This document shows, piece by piece, positions 34,993 through 44,845 of a stretch of 59,304 nucleotides of DNA. Numbering within the stretch: the first letter of the stretch is position 1; each line of letters opens with the position of its first letter. Source of the DNA: an uncultured Lentisphaerota bacterium (GTDB lineage: Bacteria; Verrucomicrobiota; Lentisphaeria; Victivallales; GWF2-50-93); contig CAIQLG010000410.1 of the NCBI GenBank assembly GCA_903872565.1, positions 1-59,304 of the forward strand. Reading direction: 5' to 3'. The notes under the pieces were generated by a model that was not told the origin of the DNA, did no database searches, and saw only the letters and a list, made by a program, of their open reading frames with translations. Made by a program: the position numbers and the translations under genes.

Positions 34993-37900
34993 CTATAATT
35001 TCAGTTTGACGGAGTGCCTGTGATATTCCTGCAGGCTGCATATCTCCATGCTTTTCATCTTCCGAAGCGCTTCGAGACCGTCAACCGCGGCCGCGAGTCC
35101 ATTGTATGTCGTCGTGATGGGAATTCCCTTGAAGACAGATTCCGCCCGCATCCTTATCTCGTCCACCATCGGGGTTGGTCCCGGCGAAGGTGTATTTATG
35201 ATCCAGCTGAGTTGGTTGTCATTCATGAGATCAAGCACATTTGGTCTTCCTGTGGAAATCTTGAATACCGCATTTGTCCTGATTCCATTATTTGTGAGGA
35301 CTGTTGATGTTCCCTGCGTCGCATATATCGTGAATCCGAGGTCCACGAGTCTTTTCGCCAGGTTCACGATCTTGTTCTTCTCGTCATCGCGTACACTTAG
35401 AAAAATGTTGCCTTCGAGTGGAAGCTTGTTGCCCGCCGCAATCTGCGACTTCAGGTATGCAATGCCAGGGTTGAAGTCCATTCCCATCACTTCCCCTGTG
35501 GATTTCATTTCCGGGGAAAGAACGATGTCTATTCCGGGGAAACGCCTGAATGGAAAGACCGCCTCCTTGACGGAATAGTGTTTCGGAATTATCTCCTTTG
35601 TGTATCCCAGATCCTTGAGTTTTTTCCCCGCCATCACGAGTGCCGCGAGTTTCGCAAGCGGAACGCCTATGGCCTTGCTTACGAAGGGCACGGTTCTCGA
35701 CGCCCTCGGGTTCACCTCCAAGATGTATACTTCGTCGTCCTTCACGGCGAACTGTATGTTCATCAGTCCACAGACCTTGAGCTCTTTCGCAAGCGAATAT
35801 GTGTGTTCCCTGATTTTCTCGAGAACTTTTTTCTTCATGTTCATAGTTGGAATAATGCAGGCACTGTCCCCGGAATGTATCCCCGCAAGTTCGATGTGTT
35901 CCATTATCGCCCCGATCACGGAGGTCTCGCCGTCCGAAATACAGTCAACATCGAGTTCCGCCGCATTTTCGAGATATCTGTCTATGAGAACTGGCCGTTT
36001 CTCGGATGCTTCGACAGCCTCCTGCATATATTTTTTCAGCCATTTCTCATTGTACACGATGACCATTGCCCTGCCGCCCAGCACGAAGGAAGGTCTGACC
36101 AGCACTGGGTAGCCGATTTTTTCCGCTATTTTCACAGCCTGGTCAATGTTTACCGCGATCCCGTTCTCCGGCTGTCTTATGTTGAGCTTCTTCACTATCT
36201 TGTGGAAGATGTCGCGGTCTTCCGCAGCCTCGATGCTGGAAGGGCTTGTCCCAATTATCTTCACTCCATTTTCTTCGAGCTGTTTGGCGATGTTGAGCGG
36301 GGTCTGCCCCCCGAACTGCACAATGACTCCGTCGCATTTCTCCTGATCGTAGATGTGCAGGACGTCCTCGACTGTGAGCGGCTCGAAATATAGCCTGTCG
36401 CTCGTGTCGTAGTCGGTGCTCACGGTTTCCGGATTGCTGTTGACCATTATCGTCTCGAAACCTGCCTTTCTGAGGGCGAAGGATGCGTGGACACAGCAGT
36501 AGTCGAATTCTATCCCCTGCCCTATCCTGTTGGGTCCGCCGCCAAGGATCATGATTTTCTTCTTGTCGCTCTGTCTGGTCTCGGACACGTCTCCATAAGT
36601 CGAATAATAGTATGGAGTATATGCCTCGAACTCCGCGGCGCAGGTGTCAACGAGACCAAAGACGGGCTTTATTCCCAGCTTCTTCCGCACCTTCCTGACA
36701 TTTTCCTCGGAGTTTTTGAGCATGCTTGCTATCTGCCTGTCGGAATATCCATATTCCTTTATCTGCAGAAACAGTTTTTTGTCCCTGGCGAGCTGATCAA
36801 GGCTTTTCACCGAAGTGATTTCGTCCTCGAAAGCGGCAAGCTCGTGCATATGTCTCAGGAACCATGGATCTATGCCGGTAAGATTGTTGATTTTTTCAAT
36901 TTCCCATCCTCTTCTCAGCGCCTCCCTTATGATGAATATTCTTGCGGCGTTCGGACGCTTCAGCTCCTGTTCAAGTTCCTTGGAGGACAGTTCCTGCGTC
37001 TTGAAATCCTTGCCGTCAGCGCCGAATCCGGCCCGTCCTATCTCGAGCGAGCGCAGAGCTTTCTGGAGCGACTGCCTGAATGTCTTGCCAATGCTCATCG
37101 TCTCGCCGACCGATTTCATCTGTGTCGTCAGCGTGCTGTCCGCGGTGGGGAATTTCTCGAACGCGAACCTCGGTATTTTCGTTACAACATAGTCAATTGA
37201 CGGTTCGAAACAGGCGGGTGTCTTCCTGGTGATGTCGTTGCACAACTCGTCGAGAGTATATCCTACGGCGAGCTTGGCCGCGATTTTCGCAATGGGGAAT
37301 CCCGTGGCCTTGGATGCGAGTGCGCTCGATCTCGAAACACGAGGGTTCATTTCGATTATTGCCATTCTTCCTGTTTCCGGATGGAGAGCCCACTGCACGT
37401 TTGATCCTCCGGTCTCGACTCCGATGGCGCGCATGACCGCCAAGGTGGCGTCACGCATCTTCTGATATTCCCTGTCGGTGAGGGTCTGTGCCGGTGCGAC
37501 GGTGATGCTGTCGCCTGTGTGGACTCCCATTGGATCCAGGTTTTCTATTGAGCATACGATTACCGCATTGTCGTTCTTGTCCCTCATCACTTCGAGTTCG
37601 AACTCTTTCCAGCCGAGCAGGGACTCTTCTATCAGGACTTCGCTGGTGGGGCTCGCGCTGAGTCCGCGCTCCACTATGGTCTTGAATTCCTCCAGATTGT
37701 TCGCGATGCCTCCGCCAGTTCCTCCGAGCGTGAATCCGGGGCGTATGACCAGGGGGAAACTGTTCATTTCGGCGGCCTTCAGCAAAGCCTCCTCCATTGT
37801 GTGGGCGGAAGCGCTTATCGGCACATCAAGCCCGATGTCCTTCATCGTCTGCTTGAATAGATTCCTGTCCTCGGCACGCCTTATCACTTCAGCATTGGCT

Positions 37901-38250
37901 CCAATGAGTTCGACCCGGTAGCGCTCGAGAATTCCCTGATCGTTCGCCTCCATCGCAAGGTTCAATGCGGTCTGCCCACCGAGCGTCGGGAGAATCGCGT
38001 CGGGTCTCTCCCTCCGGATTATCTCCTCTATAATTTCCACCGTAAGTGGTTCCACATAAGTGCGATCCGCAAATTCAGGATCAGTCATTATCGTCGCAGG
38101 ATTGCTGTTGACAAGGACTATTTCGAACCCCTCCTCCTTGAGAGATTTGCACGCCTGTGTGCCGGAGTAGTCAAATTCGCAGGCCTGACCTATGACGATC
38201 GGCCCCGAACCTATTATCATAATTTTTTTCAAATCTTGTCTTTTAGGCAT
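34993..38250 (-). CDS. carB: Carbamoyl-phosphate synthase, large subunit
   Basis: 1085 residues, the full two-module enzyme. It makes carbamoyl phosphate from bicarbonate, ammonia (delivered by CarA) and two ATP for pyrimidine and arginine synthesis. Each ATP-grasp half has its landmarks: [20 protein letters not shown] and [13 protein letters not shown] in the first, [20 protein letters not shown] and [13 protein letters not shown] in the second. The C-terminal MGS allosteric domain (about 930-1085) ends with [16 protein letters not shown] and NTPSPGPTP. No carA is seen in the window. The ATG start directly precedes the conserved [10 protein letters not shown]. Confidence 0.96.
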   Translation of the reverse strand: MPKRQDLKKIMIIGSGPIVIGQACEFDYSGTQACKSLKEEGFEIVLVNSNPATIMTDPEFADRTYVEPLTVEIIEEIIRRERPDAILPTLGGQTALNLAMEANDQGILERYRVELIGANAEVIRRAEDRNLFKQTMKDIGLDVPISASAHTMEEALLKAAEMNSFPLVIRPGFTLGGTGGGIANNLEEFKTIVERGLSASPTSEVLIEESLLGWKEFELEVMRDKNDNAVIVCSIENLDPMGVHTGDSITVAPAQTLTDREYQKMRDATLAVMRAIGVETGGSNVQWALHPETGRMAIIEMNPRVSRSSALASKATGFPIAKIAAKLAVGYTLDELCNDITRKTPACFEPSIDYVVTKIPRFAFEKFPTADSTLTTQMKSVGETMSIGKTFRQSLQKALRSLEIGRAGFGADGKDFKTQELSSKELEQELKRPNAARIFIIREALRRGWEIEKINNLTGIDPWFLRHMHELAAFEDEITSVKSLDQLARDKKLFLQIKEYGYSDRQIASMLKNSEENVRKVRKKLGIKPVFGLVDTCAAEFEAYTPYYYSTYGDVSETRQSDKKKIMILGGGPNRIGQGIEFDYCCVHASFALRKAGFETIMVNSNPETVSTDYDTSDRLYFEPLTVEDVLHIYDQEKCDGVIVQFGGQTPLNIAKQLEENGVKIIGTSPSSIEAAEDRDIFHKIVKKLNIRQPENGIAVNIDQAVKIAEKIGYPVLVRPSFVLGGRAMVIVYNEKWLKKYMQEAVEASEKRPVLIDRYLENAAELDVDCISDGETSVIGAIMEHIELAGIHSGDSACIIPTMNMKKKVLEKIREHTYSLAKELKVCGLMNIQFAVKDDEVYILEVNPRASRTVPFVSKAIGVPLAKLAALVMAGKKLKDLGYTKEIIPKHYSVKEAVFPFRRFPGIDIVLSPEMKSTGEVMGMDFNPGIAYLKSQIAAGNKLPLEGNIFLSVRDDEKNKIVNLAKRLVDLGFTIYATQGTSTVLTNNGIRTNAVFKISTGRPNVLDLMNDNQLSWIINTPSPGPTPMVDEIRMRAESVFKGIPITTTYNGLAAAVDGLEALRKMKSMEICSLQEYHRHSVKLKL

Positions 38251-38443
38251 ATTTTATTCCTTAGTTATACGCTTCTGCGATGAAATAGTTTATCTTTCAT
38301 GGCTGTAGCTGGTGGCCTCTTTGTCTTTGTGTCTTTGAGTCACAGTTCGGGAATATAAACTAATTGCTTTGCAGTGGTATTCCACAGGAATTTCCAATTT
38401 TATATGCAATTAATATAAAGGCTGGATTGGACTGGAATTGCGA

Positions 38444-40573
38444 TCAGTGACTGTATTTTGATGTGGAGAGATCTATATTTCTCTGCGAGATTCGCTCGAG
38501 GTCTGCCGAGGATATCTCCTGATATCCGCATGGTTCCATGCTGAAGGCGGCTCTTCCGCTGGATATTTTTGGGAGCGACTTGCTGAATCCGAACATCTCG
38601 GAAAGAGGGACTTCGCAGATGAGCTGTTTCATGTTGGAAATGGAACCTATGTGGTTGATCACCGCCCGCTTTGACTGGAGATAGCCGCTGATTTCTCCAA
38701 TGAAGTTTTCCGGGCAGACAATATCGATCCTGACTATCGGCTCGAGGATTATTGTGCCGGAGCTGAAAGCCTTTTGTATGGCATCGAGGACTGCGGCAGA
38801 GATCGCGCCGGCCGCTGTCTTGCTGTCGGCAGAGCTTACGTCAAGGATTTTCGCCCTTATATATATCAGAGGATAGCCCCAGTTGCCACCGGTTTTGAGA
38901 CCATTTAGAAGTGTTTCCTTTGCGGAGCTTATCCAGTCTTCGGGAATGTTGGTGCCTTTTGTTTTCACTTCGGAGATGACTTCAATCCCTCCTGGAAGTT
39001 TTGGTACAGGCTCGAAGGAGATCCTGGCATTCGCGGAATAGAACTGTTCTCCCATCATCCTGTTGAATGTGCCTGTGGTTTCGGCAGGGGATCTGAATGT
39101 TTCCCTGAACGCCACCTGCGGGAGGCCGATCCGCGCCTGGAGATTGTAATCCTTGAGAATCCTGTTAGTCTTTATCTCGAGATGGAGTTCGCCCATTCCG
39201 GAAAGTATGACCTGTCCTGTTGATTCGTTCTTCTTGAAATAGAACGTGGGATCCTCCCTGACGAGAAGCCCAAGGCAGGTTTCGAGGCGGTCCTTGTCCT
39301 TCGAGGATTTTGGTTCTATCGCGAGCGACATTATGGGTTCGGGAAAGTGTATGCTCTCGAGTGCTACCGGCCTGTTTACAGCGCACAGGGTATCCCCCGT
39401 GAAGGTATTCGACGGCCCGATGACTCCTATTATGTCGCCTGGGCCGACCTCCTCCTCCGACTCGACATTCGACGCATAGAGCCTGAGCAGTCTTTTTATT
39501 CGCACTTTTTCGCCGGTTCTGCTATTTAGCACCGCCTCGTTGGGATGTATCAGGCCGCTGTACGTCCTCATGTAGATGAGATCCGCACTGTCCCCGGCCA
39601 CGACTTTGAAGACCAGTCCGCAGAACGCCTTGTCCTCGATCGAGACGGTTATCTCCTCCTGTGTCTTCGGATTGTGCCCGGTTATCGTTCTCATGTCTAG
39701 GGGGCTCGGGAAGTAGTATGCTATCGCATCGAGGATTGGCTGCACCCCGATATTTTTCTTTGCGGCACCGCAGAAAACAGGGACAAGTTTTCTTCCGATC
39801 ACCAGTTTTCTTATTTCCTCTCTGAGGATGTCCTCTCCAACTTCTTTCTCCTCCAGGCAGAGTTCAAGGATTGCCTCAGAGATGTTTGCGAGACGGTCAA
39901 GCATATCCTTCCTGGCAGCAGTGGCCTTTTCCGCGAAATTCGCAGGAATTTCCCTTTGAGAAACTTTTTCTCCGTTTTCACCTTCAAAATAAAGAGACTT
40001 CATGGTGACGAGGTCTATAACTGACTTGAGTTCGGACTCGTGTCCGTCTGGAATCTGCAGGGGAACGACCGCGGCGGAAGGGAACTTCATCCTGATTTCC
40101 TCGAGTACACGTGTGAATGACGCACCCGATCTGTCTAGCTTGTTTATGAAAGCCATCTTGGACACGTTGTAGGAATCGGACTGCACCCACACTTTTTCGC
40201 TCTGTGCCTGTACGCCCTCGACAGCGCTGAATATCACTATGGCGCCATCTATCACCCTGAGCGATCTTTCGACCTCGGCAGTGAAATCAATATGTCCCGG
40301 AGTGTCTATGAGATGCATCATGTGACGGCTGTTCTTCAGGTTCCACTCGAACGTGGCTGCGGCGGAGACTATTGTGATGCCTCTCTTCCTTTCCTCCTCG
40401 AGGTAGTCCATTACGGTGTTTCCAGAGTCAACTTCGCCAACTTTGTAATTTTTGCCAGTGTAGAAGAGGAAATGTTCCGTGAGTGTGGTTTTGCCAGCAT
40501 CTATATGGGCAATGATGCCAACATTTCTCACTGATGCAAGAGCGGAAAGATTTTTATTTTCTTTTTCAGACAT
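38444..40573 (-). CDS. fusA: Elongation factor G (EF-G2 / mtEFG-like)
   Basis: 709 residues, five-domain EF-G. GTPase motifs are AHIDAGKTT (G1), ERKRGITI (G2), DTPGHIDF (G3) and NKLDRSG (G4; Leu where Met is usual). C-terminal features VEGVQAQSEKVW and GSISNMKQLICEVPLSEMFG fit EF-G. The GNTVMDYLEEERKRGI segment is closer to EF-G2 or mtEFG types than to the canonical E. coli-like EF-G, so there may be another EF-G elsewhere in the genome. EF-G moves the ribosome along mRNA or aids recycling. The stop codon lies 193 bases downstream of the carB start region. Confidence 0.9.
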   Translation of the reverse strand: MSEKENKNLSALASVRNVGIIAHIDAGKTTLTEHFLFYTGKNYKVGEVDSGNTVMDYLEEERKRGITIVSAAATFEWNLKNSRHMMHLIDTPGHIDFTAEVERSLRVIDGAIVIFSAVEGVQAQSEKVWVQSDSYNVSKMAFINKLDRSGASFTRVLEEIRMKFPSAAVVPLQIPDGHESELKSVIDLVTMKSLYFEGENGEKVSQREIPANFAEKATAARKDMLDRLANISEAILELCLEEKEVGEDILREEIRKLVIGRKLVPVFCGAAKKNIGVQPILDAIAYYFPSPLDMRTITGHNPKTQEEITVSIEDKAFCGLVFKVVAGDSADLIYMRTYSGLIHPNEAVLNSRTGEKVRIKRLLRLYASNVESEEEVGPGDIIGVIGPSNTFTGDTLCAVNRPVALESIHFPEPIMSLAIEPKSSKDKDRLETCLGLLVREDPTFYFKKNESTGQVILSGMGELHLEIKTNRILKDYNLQARIGLPQVAFRETFRSPAETTGTFNRMMGEQFYSANARISFEPVPKLPGGIEVISEVKTKGTNIPEDWISSAKETLLNGLKTGGNWGYPLIYIRAKILDVSSADSKTAAGAISAAVLDAIQKAFSSGTIILEPIVRIDIVCPENFIGEISGYLQSKRAVINHIGSISNMKQLICEVPLSEMFGFSKSLPKISSGRAAFSMEPCGYQEISSADLERISQRNIDLSTSKYSH

Positions 40574-40593
40574 CAGAGGACATCTTGGTGGTT

Positions 40594-41526
40594 TTACTTT
40601 TTCGCTTCGATCTTATTTTTGCCGAAGACCGAGATTGCACGCTGGCTTGTGAGGATTACCAGTTTTTTCCCACTGCCCGATACGATGAAAACCACGGTGG
40701 CAAACGTTGCGATGGCGATCACGGCCGCACCTGCGGCACCCCAGTTGCCAGGGAGGAAGGAGGTGGCGATGCAGATAAGCGATGGTAGCGCCACCAGTGC
40801 TGCAATCACAAATGCGTTGGCCTTGCTCTCTGAACAGGCGTAAATTTCCTCGTCCTTGTGGATTATGACCTTGGCCCACGACGGGATCTTGACCATGCCT
40901 GCGGCGGCGGGTGCCGGGGTGACCTGCGTCTGTGAAGGCTGAGGTTGAGGAGCCTGTGCAGTCTGCTTGGTCTGAGTGCTGAATCCAGACGGTGCAGGTT
41001 TCTTGAAAGTCGTTGGCGGTCTTGCTCCTGGCACAGGTTGTTGCTGTACCGGTGCCTGATGTGTTTGTGGTGGCCGCTGCTGAGGAGGCATTGGCGGTGC
41101 CTGCTGCTGCAATGGCGGTGCCTGCTGCTGTGGTGGTTGAACCTGCTGTTGCATTGGCGGCGGCACAGGTTTTTGAGCAGGAGGTATCCCAAACTGTGTT
41201 CCGGGTTTCTGGTGTTGTGGGGGGCCGGACGAAAACGACGGAGCCTTTGTTCCAAATTCGAAGGACTCCTTAAGGTTCGGAATCATTCCGATGCCGGTCC
41301 TTGACAGTTTCACCGTGTTGGTGGTGTCAACAACTTCCTCCGGTTGTGCGGCGATACCTTTTATTGCACCAGTATCGGTGGTCTCTATCGCAGGGACTTC
41401 CTCTGGAAAAGGTATTTCGAAGACTGTGGCGCACTCGGAGCATTCGGCCATTTCACCGCACAGTTCCCTTGGTACGGTAAAAACCATAGAACATTTTGGA
41501 CACGAGACATCAAATTCTTCAGCCAT
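40594..41526 (-). CDS. MJ0042-type zinc-ribbon protein with long disordered linker and two membrane helices
   Basis: 310 residues. The N-terminal zinc ribbon has CPKC (9-12) and CSEC (29-32), the MJ0042 finger style, plus an extra Cys23. Then comes a segment ending TVKLSRTGIGM, LKESFEFGTK. A glutamine/proline-rich disordered linker (about 100-205) separates it from a C-terminal pair of membrane helices (FVIAALVALPSLICIAT, AAGAAVIAIATFATVVFIV) and a bPH-like ending (LVILTSQRAISVFG). A smaller paralog with the same N-terminal domain and LSRT motif lies just upstream. It may anchor a protein complex at the membrane; function unknown. Confidence 0.65.
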   Translation of the reverse strand: MAEEFDVSCPKCSMVFTVPRELCGEMAECSECATVFEIPFPEEVPAIETTDTGAIKGIAAQPEEVVDTTNTVKLSRTGIGMIPNLKESFEFGTKAPSFSSGPPQHQKPGTQFGIPPAQKPVPPPMQQQVQPPQQQAPPLQQQAPPMPPQQRPPQTHQAPVQQQPVPGARPPTTFKKPAPSGFSTQTKQTAQAPQPQPSQTQVTPAPAAAGMVKIPSWAKVIIHKDEEIYACSESKANAFVIAALVALPSLICIATSFLPGNWGAAGAAVIAIATFATVVFIVSGSGKKLVILTSQRAISVFGKNKIEAKK

Positions 41527-41560
41527 ATCCTAGTATCCTAAAATTTTTAATTGTATTTTT

Positions 41561-41914
41561 TTATGTTATCCTGTTATCCGTCGGCAAAGATTTTGTTCCA
41601 AACTCAAAATTACTCTTCAGCGTCGGCTTCATCCCTATGTTTGTCCTGGAAAGTCTTACTGTCCTGTGGTTTTCATCTTCAACCATGCCTTCCACGGCCT
41701 TTATAGTTCCGGTCTCAGTGACCTCGAAATTCTCCTTTTCATCATAAATGGGAATCTGGAAAACATCTTCGCACTCGGAGCATTCCGCCATTTCGCCTCC
41801 CAGTTCTACCGGGAGGGAGAAAACCACTCCACATTTCGGGCATGAAACTTTGAATTCGATCACCGAACTGTTATTTTCTGTATTTTGATTTTGAATATCC
41901 TGATTTTCACTCAT
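41561..41914 (-). CDS. Small MJ0042-type zinc-ribbon protein, paralog of the neighbour
   Basis: About 117 residues from ATG 41914; ATG 41920 and TTG 41926 are alternative starts, none with a clear ribosome site. CPKC and CSEC form the same zinc ribbon as in the 310-residue neighbour. The rest repeats that protein's next block: TETGTIK, then TVRLSRTNIGM, LKSNFEFGTK. It has no linker and no membrane part. The shared LSRT-x-IGM...FEFGTK stretch is the strongest sign that the two genes work on the same partner. Function unknown. Confidence 0.65.
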   Translation of the reverse strand: MSENQDIQNQNTENNSSVIEFKVSCPKCGVVFSLPVELGGEMAECSECEDVFQIPIYDEKENFEVTETGTIKAVEGMVEDENHRTVRLSRTNIGMKPTLKSNFEFGTKSLPTDNRIT

Positions 41915-41963
41915 AGCCATAACCAATTTATTAATTTAAAAAACAAAATTTAGCATTGCATTT

Positions 41964-43019
41964 TTATTTTTCAAGTGGTTTAAAGCCTTCAGCTTCAAGA
42001 CAGATGAAAAATTCTTCGGCATTAGAGAAAATATGGCCCTTCTCAATATAGCTGTCCGTCGTGAACGGGCTCTGTATTTCCGGCGGAAAAATCATATATC
42101 TTTTTTTGAGATAGTCCCTTGCATGCCCGAGTTCGTCCATCATTCCGGTCGAAAGAGGCGGGTTTTTGGCGTATGGATGAACTGCTACGACCGCGTCAAC
42201 CTTCCCGACGAACCAGTGGAGGTCGCGGTGCACCGTGTATGCGTAGGTGGCCTCCTTGTCCTCGACAGTGTCATAGTTGAATCCGATTTCGATCGCCTGC
42301 GGATCGAGTACGAGACCATATTTCGAAAGCCTTTGTGTAACCTGGTCAATCTCCTTTCTGGCTTCGGCATCGCCGTGTGTCATCGAATATGACACGTAGA
42401 AGGATGGGACATTTCTGTATTTCAGGAGCTTGTAAAGGGATTTGCAGTCCTGCCCGGTGGGTATGACATAGTGCCTGATTCCAAGGAACTCCGCGAGATC
42501 CTCGCCCATGCTGACCTCCTCGTTCATCCAGCTGAGAATTTCCCTTATCGTATGTTTCTGTTCCTTGATCCTGCGCAAGAACTTGTTCTCTTTGCCTGGT
42601 TTCTCGAAGCGTTCGCGGATGAGCCATTCGGCATCTATGAGGGTTACAATGAGGTCCGGCCTGATGAAATCTCTTATCTCCTTGTGGTCCTTGAGCTTGA
42701 CGTTGATCCTGTTCCATTCGATTGTCGAGGGGATTCTCACGATGGCGTTCTCGCATCTGTCTCTCTCCAGCTCAAAGCCGATTTTCCTGTATTCTCTTTC
42801 GCGGATGACCTCGAAAAGGTAGTTGGTGGTGCCAAGCAACATGTCGAGCTTCTTGTTTCCTGTCCTCTCGATTTCCTCGATGAGATTATAATAGCCAATC
42901 TCAAATTTTTCCTTTTTCCCGAGATCAATGACTTTCTTTATGTAATTTGCATCATCAAGTCCGGCAATTATGCCGTTTACCACAATCCTCATAAGATCCT
43001 CGTTATTAAATTCAGACAA
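41964..43019 (-). CDS. Two-domain protein: AdkA-like fold without P-loop, plus deoxyribosyltransferase-like domain
   Basis: 351 residues, no membrane segment. The first half reads like an archaeal-type adenylate kinase (strand RIVVNGI, later PDLIVTLIDAEWLIRERF, RIKEQKHTIREILSW), but the expected GxxGxGK[ST] loop is replaced by GIIAGLDDAN, so it should not bind ATP in the usual way. The second half (about 220-345) resembles nucleoside 2-deoxyribosyltransferases: PSFYVSYSMTHGD, KYGLVLDPQAIEI, LHWFVGKVDAVVAVHP and STGMMDELGHARDYLKK. The start ATG 43019 precedes the first strand. It lies upstream of the two zinc-ribbon genes on the same strand and is spaced to be co-transcribed. Confidence 0.6.
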   Translation of the reverse strand: MSEFNNEDLMRIVVNGIIAGLDDANYIKKVIDLGKKEKFEIGYYNLIEEIERTGNKKLDMLLGTTNYLFEVIREREYRKIGFELERDRCENAIVRIPSTIEWNRINVKLKDHKEIRDFIRPDLIVTLIDAEWLIRERFEKPGKENKFLRRIKEQKHTIREILSWMNEEVSMGEDLAEFLGIRHYVIPTGQDCKSLYKLLKYRNVPSFYVSYSMTHGDAEARKEIDQVTQRLSKYGLVLDPQAIEIGFNYDTVEDKEATYAYTVHRDLHWFVGKVDAVVAVHPYAKNPPLSTGMMDELGHARDYLKKRYMIFPPEIQSPFTTDSYIEKGHIFSNAEEFFICLEAEGFKPLEK

Positions 43020-43092
43020 GTCTTGAAATTAACCATCTTTTCTCAAAAAACCAGTATTTAAACAAAAAAAAAGATTGTATCAAATCCATAAG

Positions 43093-43212
43093 TTCAGATT
43101 TCCTGATCCGCCGCTATGCAAAGACTAAAGGCAGTAGAAAATAGTGATGTCGCGATCCCATGTGTTCTGCCAGGAAATCTGAATGAAAAATCCTCAATGG
43201 AATCGGATTTTT
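43093..43212. repeat. Inverted-repeat region upstream of the exported-protein gene
   Basis: TTCAGATTTCCTG (43093-43105) is matched exactly by CAGGAAATCTGAA (43171-43183). AAAAATCC (43186-43193) and GGATTTTT (43205-43212) form a second hairpin. A short minus-strand open frame (43094-43276) covers this region but has no ribosome site or family match, so I leave it out. The rest of the 381-base gap (43020-43400) is AT-rich with a CAGATTTCC copy near 43263. I see no other feature in it. Confidence 0.45.
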
Positions 43213-43400
43213 CCAATAGCATGCATGCCGCCTGTCCATAGATATTGGCCGGAAAAAGCCACAGATTTCCAGTCAAATCCTGATATATTTATGTGGTTTT
43301 GACGCGTTCACAGAGTTGATTTTTCCCTCCGATTGGTATATCTTCCGGCGAAAGGTTAATGACGGATAATTCGGATAATAATAGTTGGGTAGAGGAAATA

Positions 43401-43928
43401 ATGAATATGAAAATGATTCTGTTTGGCATTGCGTTCCTAATGATTAACAGTCAATCTTTTGCCAAGGCCAGATATGCAAATAAGACAGAAATGATTTTCG
43501 AGTCTGATGCAATTGCTATTGTTAACATCACAAAGGTCGAGAAAACCGAGAAGCAAGGCAAGAGCTGGACGTATCACCAGAAGGCATCTGCAACTATCGA
43601 ACAATGCCTTAAGGGTGAGGTAAAGGGAACAATTGAGATTTATGGCATAGAGAACTTTGAATGCGCACAGTGCAACTATGAAGCAGGAAGATTCATCGTC
43701 TTCCTGCGAAAGCAAGAAGATTTTTGGACAGGCGCAAACTGGAATCTTGGAATTTGCCCAATTAAGGATGACAACGTTCAGTGGTTCAGAGACGATAAAA
43801 CCATTTTCGAGATGAAGAAAACACCTTTACAAGATGCCGTTGATGAAATCAGTCTCCTCGTTGAGAAACAAAAGAAAGAACCTCCTAACAAAAAAGATGT
43901 ATCTAATCCGTCTTCGCCGGAGAGATAA
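43401..43928 (+). CDS. Exported hypothetical protein
   Basis: About 175 residues from ATG 43401 (GAGGAAATA before it); the longer frame to 43359 lacks a site. A signal peptide (MILFGIAFLMINSQSFAKA) is followed by FESDAIAIVNITKVEKTEKQ, KASATIEQCLKGEVKG and CAQCNYEAGRFIVFLRK, a pattern of alternating strands with a CxxC. This resembles small secreted OB-fold (NTR/TIMP-like) proteins, but I am not sure. The C-terminus is lysine-rich and disordered. Its neighbours are repeats and the transposase, so it may be part of accessory DNA. Confidence 0.6.
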   Translation: MNMKMILFGIAFLMINSQSFAKARYANKTEMIFESDAIAIVNITKVEKTEKQGKSWTYHQKASATIEQCLKGEVKGTIEIYGIENFECAQCNYEAGRFIVFLRKQEDFWTGANWNLGICPIKDDNVQWFRDDKTIFEMKKTPLQDAVDEISLLVEKQKKEPPNKKDVSNPSSPER

Positions 43929-44040
43929 TCTCGGGACGTTAGCCTGAAGATAAAAACAATATAATGTACACGAAAGCTATGTCCAAGATCAACCATATCA
44001 AAATCGGCGGTTTTAGGCGGCTTATAGACATTGACTTGTC

Positions 44041-44294
44041 GGCTCGTGAACTTTGATGCGTAGCATCCTTGGAGTGCGGCAATTATTTGCCGCTTTTGCA
44101 TTGCCGGAGATCATTCTCCGGCCTAACAGTAAAGAGTCGCGGCGAATTATCACCGCGAAGAAAAGCGGTGAAAAATCACCGCAGTCCAGGGAGCCTGTTG
44201 GCTCGTGAGTTTTGACGCAAAGCGTCCTTGGAGTGCGGCAATTATTTGCCGCTTTTGTATTGCCGGAGATCATTCTCCGGCCCAACAGTAAAGG
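44041..44294. repeat. REP hairpins in ~94-base direct repeat upstream of RAYT
   Basis: The block from GGCTCGTGAACTTTG to CTAACAGTAAAG (44041-44134) is repeated nearly unchanged at 44200-44294. Each copy carries GGAGTGCGGCAATTATTTGCCGC (stem GCGGCAA/TTGCCGC) and GCCGGAGATCATTCTCCGGC (20-nt hairpin). Between the copies lie two more hairpins, at 44138-44157 and 44165-44182 (GCGGTGA/TCACCGC). Together they fill the 375 bases between the exported protein and the transposase. Confidence 0.75.
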
Positions 44295-44303
44295 AAAAGT
44301 AAA

Positions 44304-44834
44304 ATGCCAGATTGGCCACATTCCCCTGTACACAGGTTTTCAGAGTCTGGTGTTTACATTGTCACTGCAGGGACATACCAGAAGAAGCACTTGTTCAAGT
44401 CCCCTGAATCTCTTGACATGTTTTGCGGAATGCTTTTTACTTTGTGCAAAGACTATGGATGGGAATTGCGTTCATGGGCTGTGATGATAAACCATTATCA
44501 CTTCATTGCCGCGACCACTGGAGATCCTTCGACTTTAAAAGAGATGATAACAAAGCTGCACCGACACTCTGCAATTCAGATAAACAAATTGGACAATAAT
44601 CCGGGTCGCAAGGTCTGGTTCCAATACTGGGATAGCAGAATCACATTCGAGAAATCGTATTATGCAAGATTGAGATATGTCAACAATAATCCGGTTCATC
44701 ATGGGATAGTAAAAGATGCAGACGAATACAAGTGGTGTTCTGCTCTATGGTTCAGGATAAATGCGGATCCGGCGATGCGAAAGACCTTAGAATCTTTTAA
44801 AACGGACAAATTGAATCTATTCGATGATTTCTGA
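44304..44834 (+). CDS. REP-associated tyrosine transposase (RAYT, Y1_Tnp)
   Basis: 176 residues, the Y1/HUH transposase family (TnpA_REP). GVYIVTAGTYQKKHLF, WAVMINHYHFIAAT (HYH metal site at 64-66), EMITKLHRHSAIQINK and the catalytic Tyr125 in LRYVNNNPVHHG are all present and in order. RAYTs act on REP hairpins. Here near-identical hairpins flank the gene on both sides in direct and inverted orientation, so the gene and its repeats look like one system. The ATG comes 12 bases after the last repeat copy. No sign of truncation. Confidence 0.92.
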   Translation: MPDWPHSPVHRFSESGVYIVTAGTYQKKHLFKSPESLDMFCGMLFTLCKDYGWELRSWAVMINHYHFIAATTGDPSTLKEMITKLHRHSAIQINKLDNNPGRKVWFQYWDSRITFEKSYYARLRYVNNNPVHHGIVKDADEYKWCSALWFRINADPAMRKTLESFKTDKLNLFDDF

Positions 44835-44845
44835 AAGATGAACAT

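Noticed and set aside
40863-41304. Gln-, Arg- and Leu-rich open frames on both strands
   Set aside because: They are shadows of the glutamine/proline-rich linker of the 310-residue zinc-ribbon protein.
43094-43276. 60-residue minus-strand open frame
   Set aside because: It lies across a perfect inverted repeat and has no start signal or similarity I can see.
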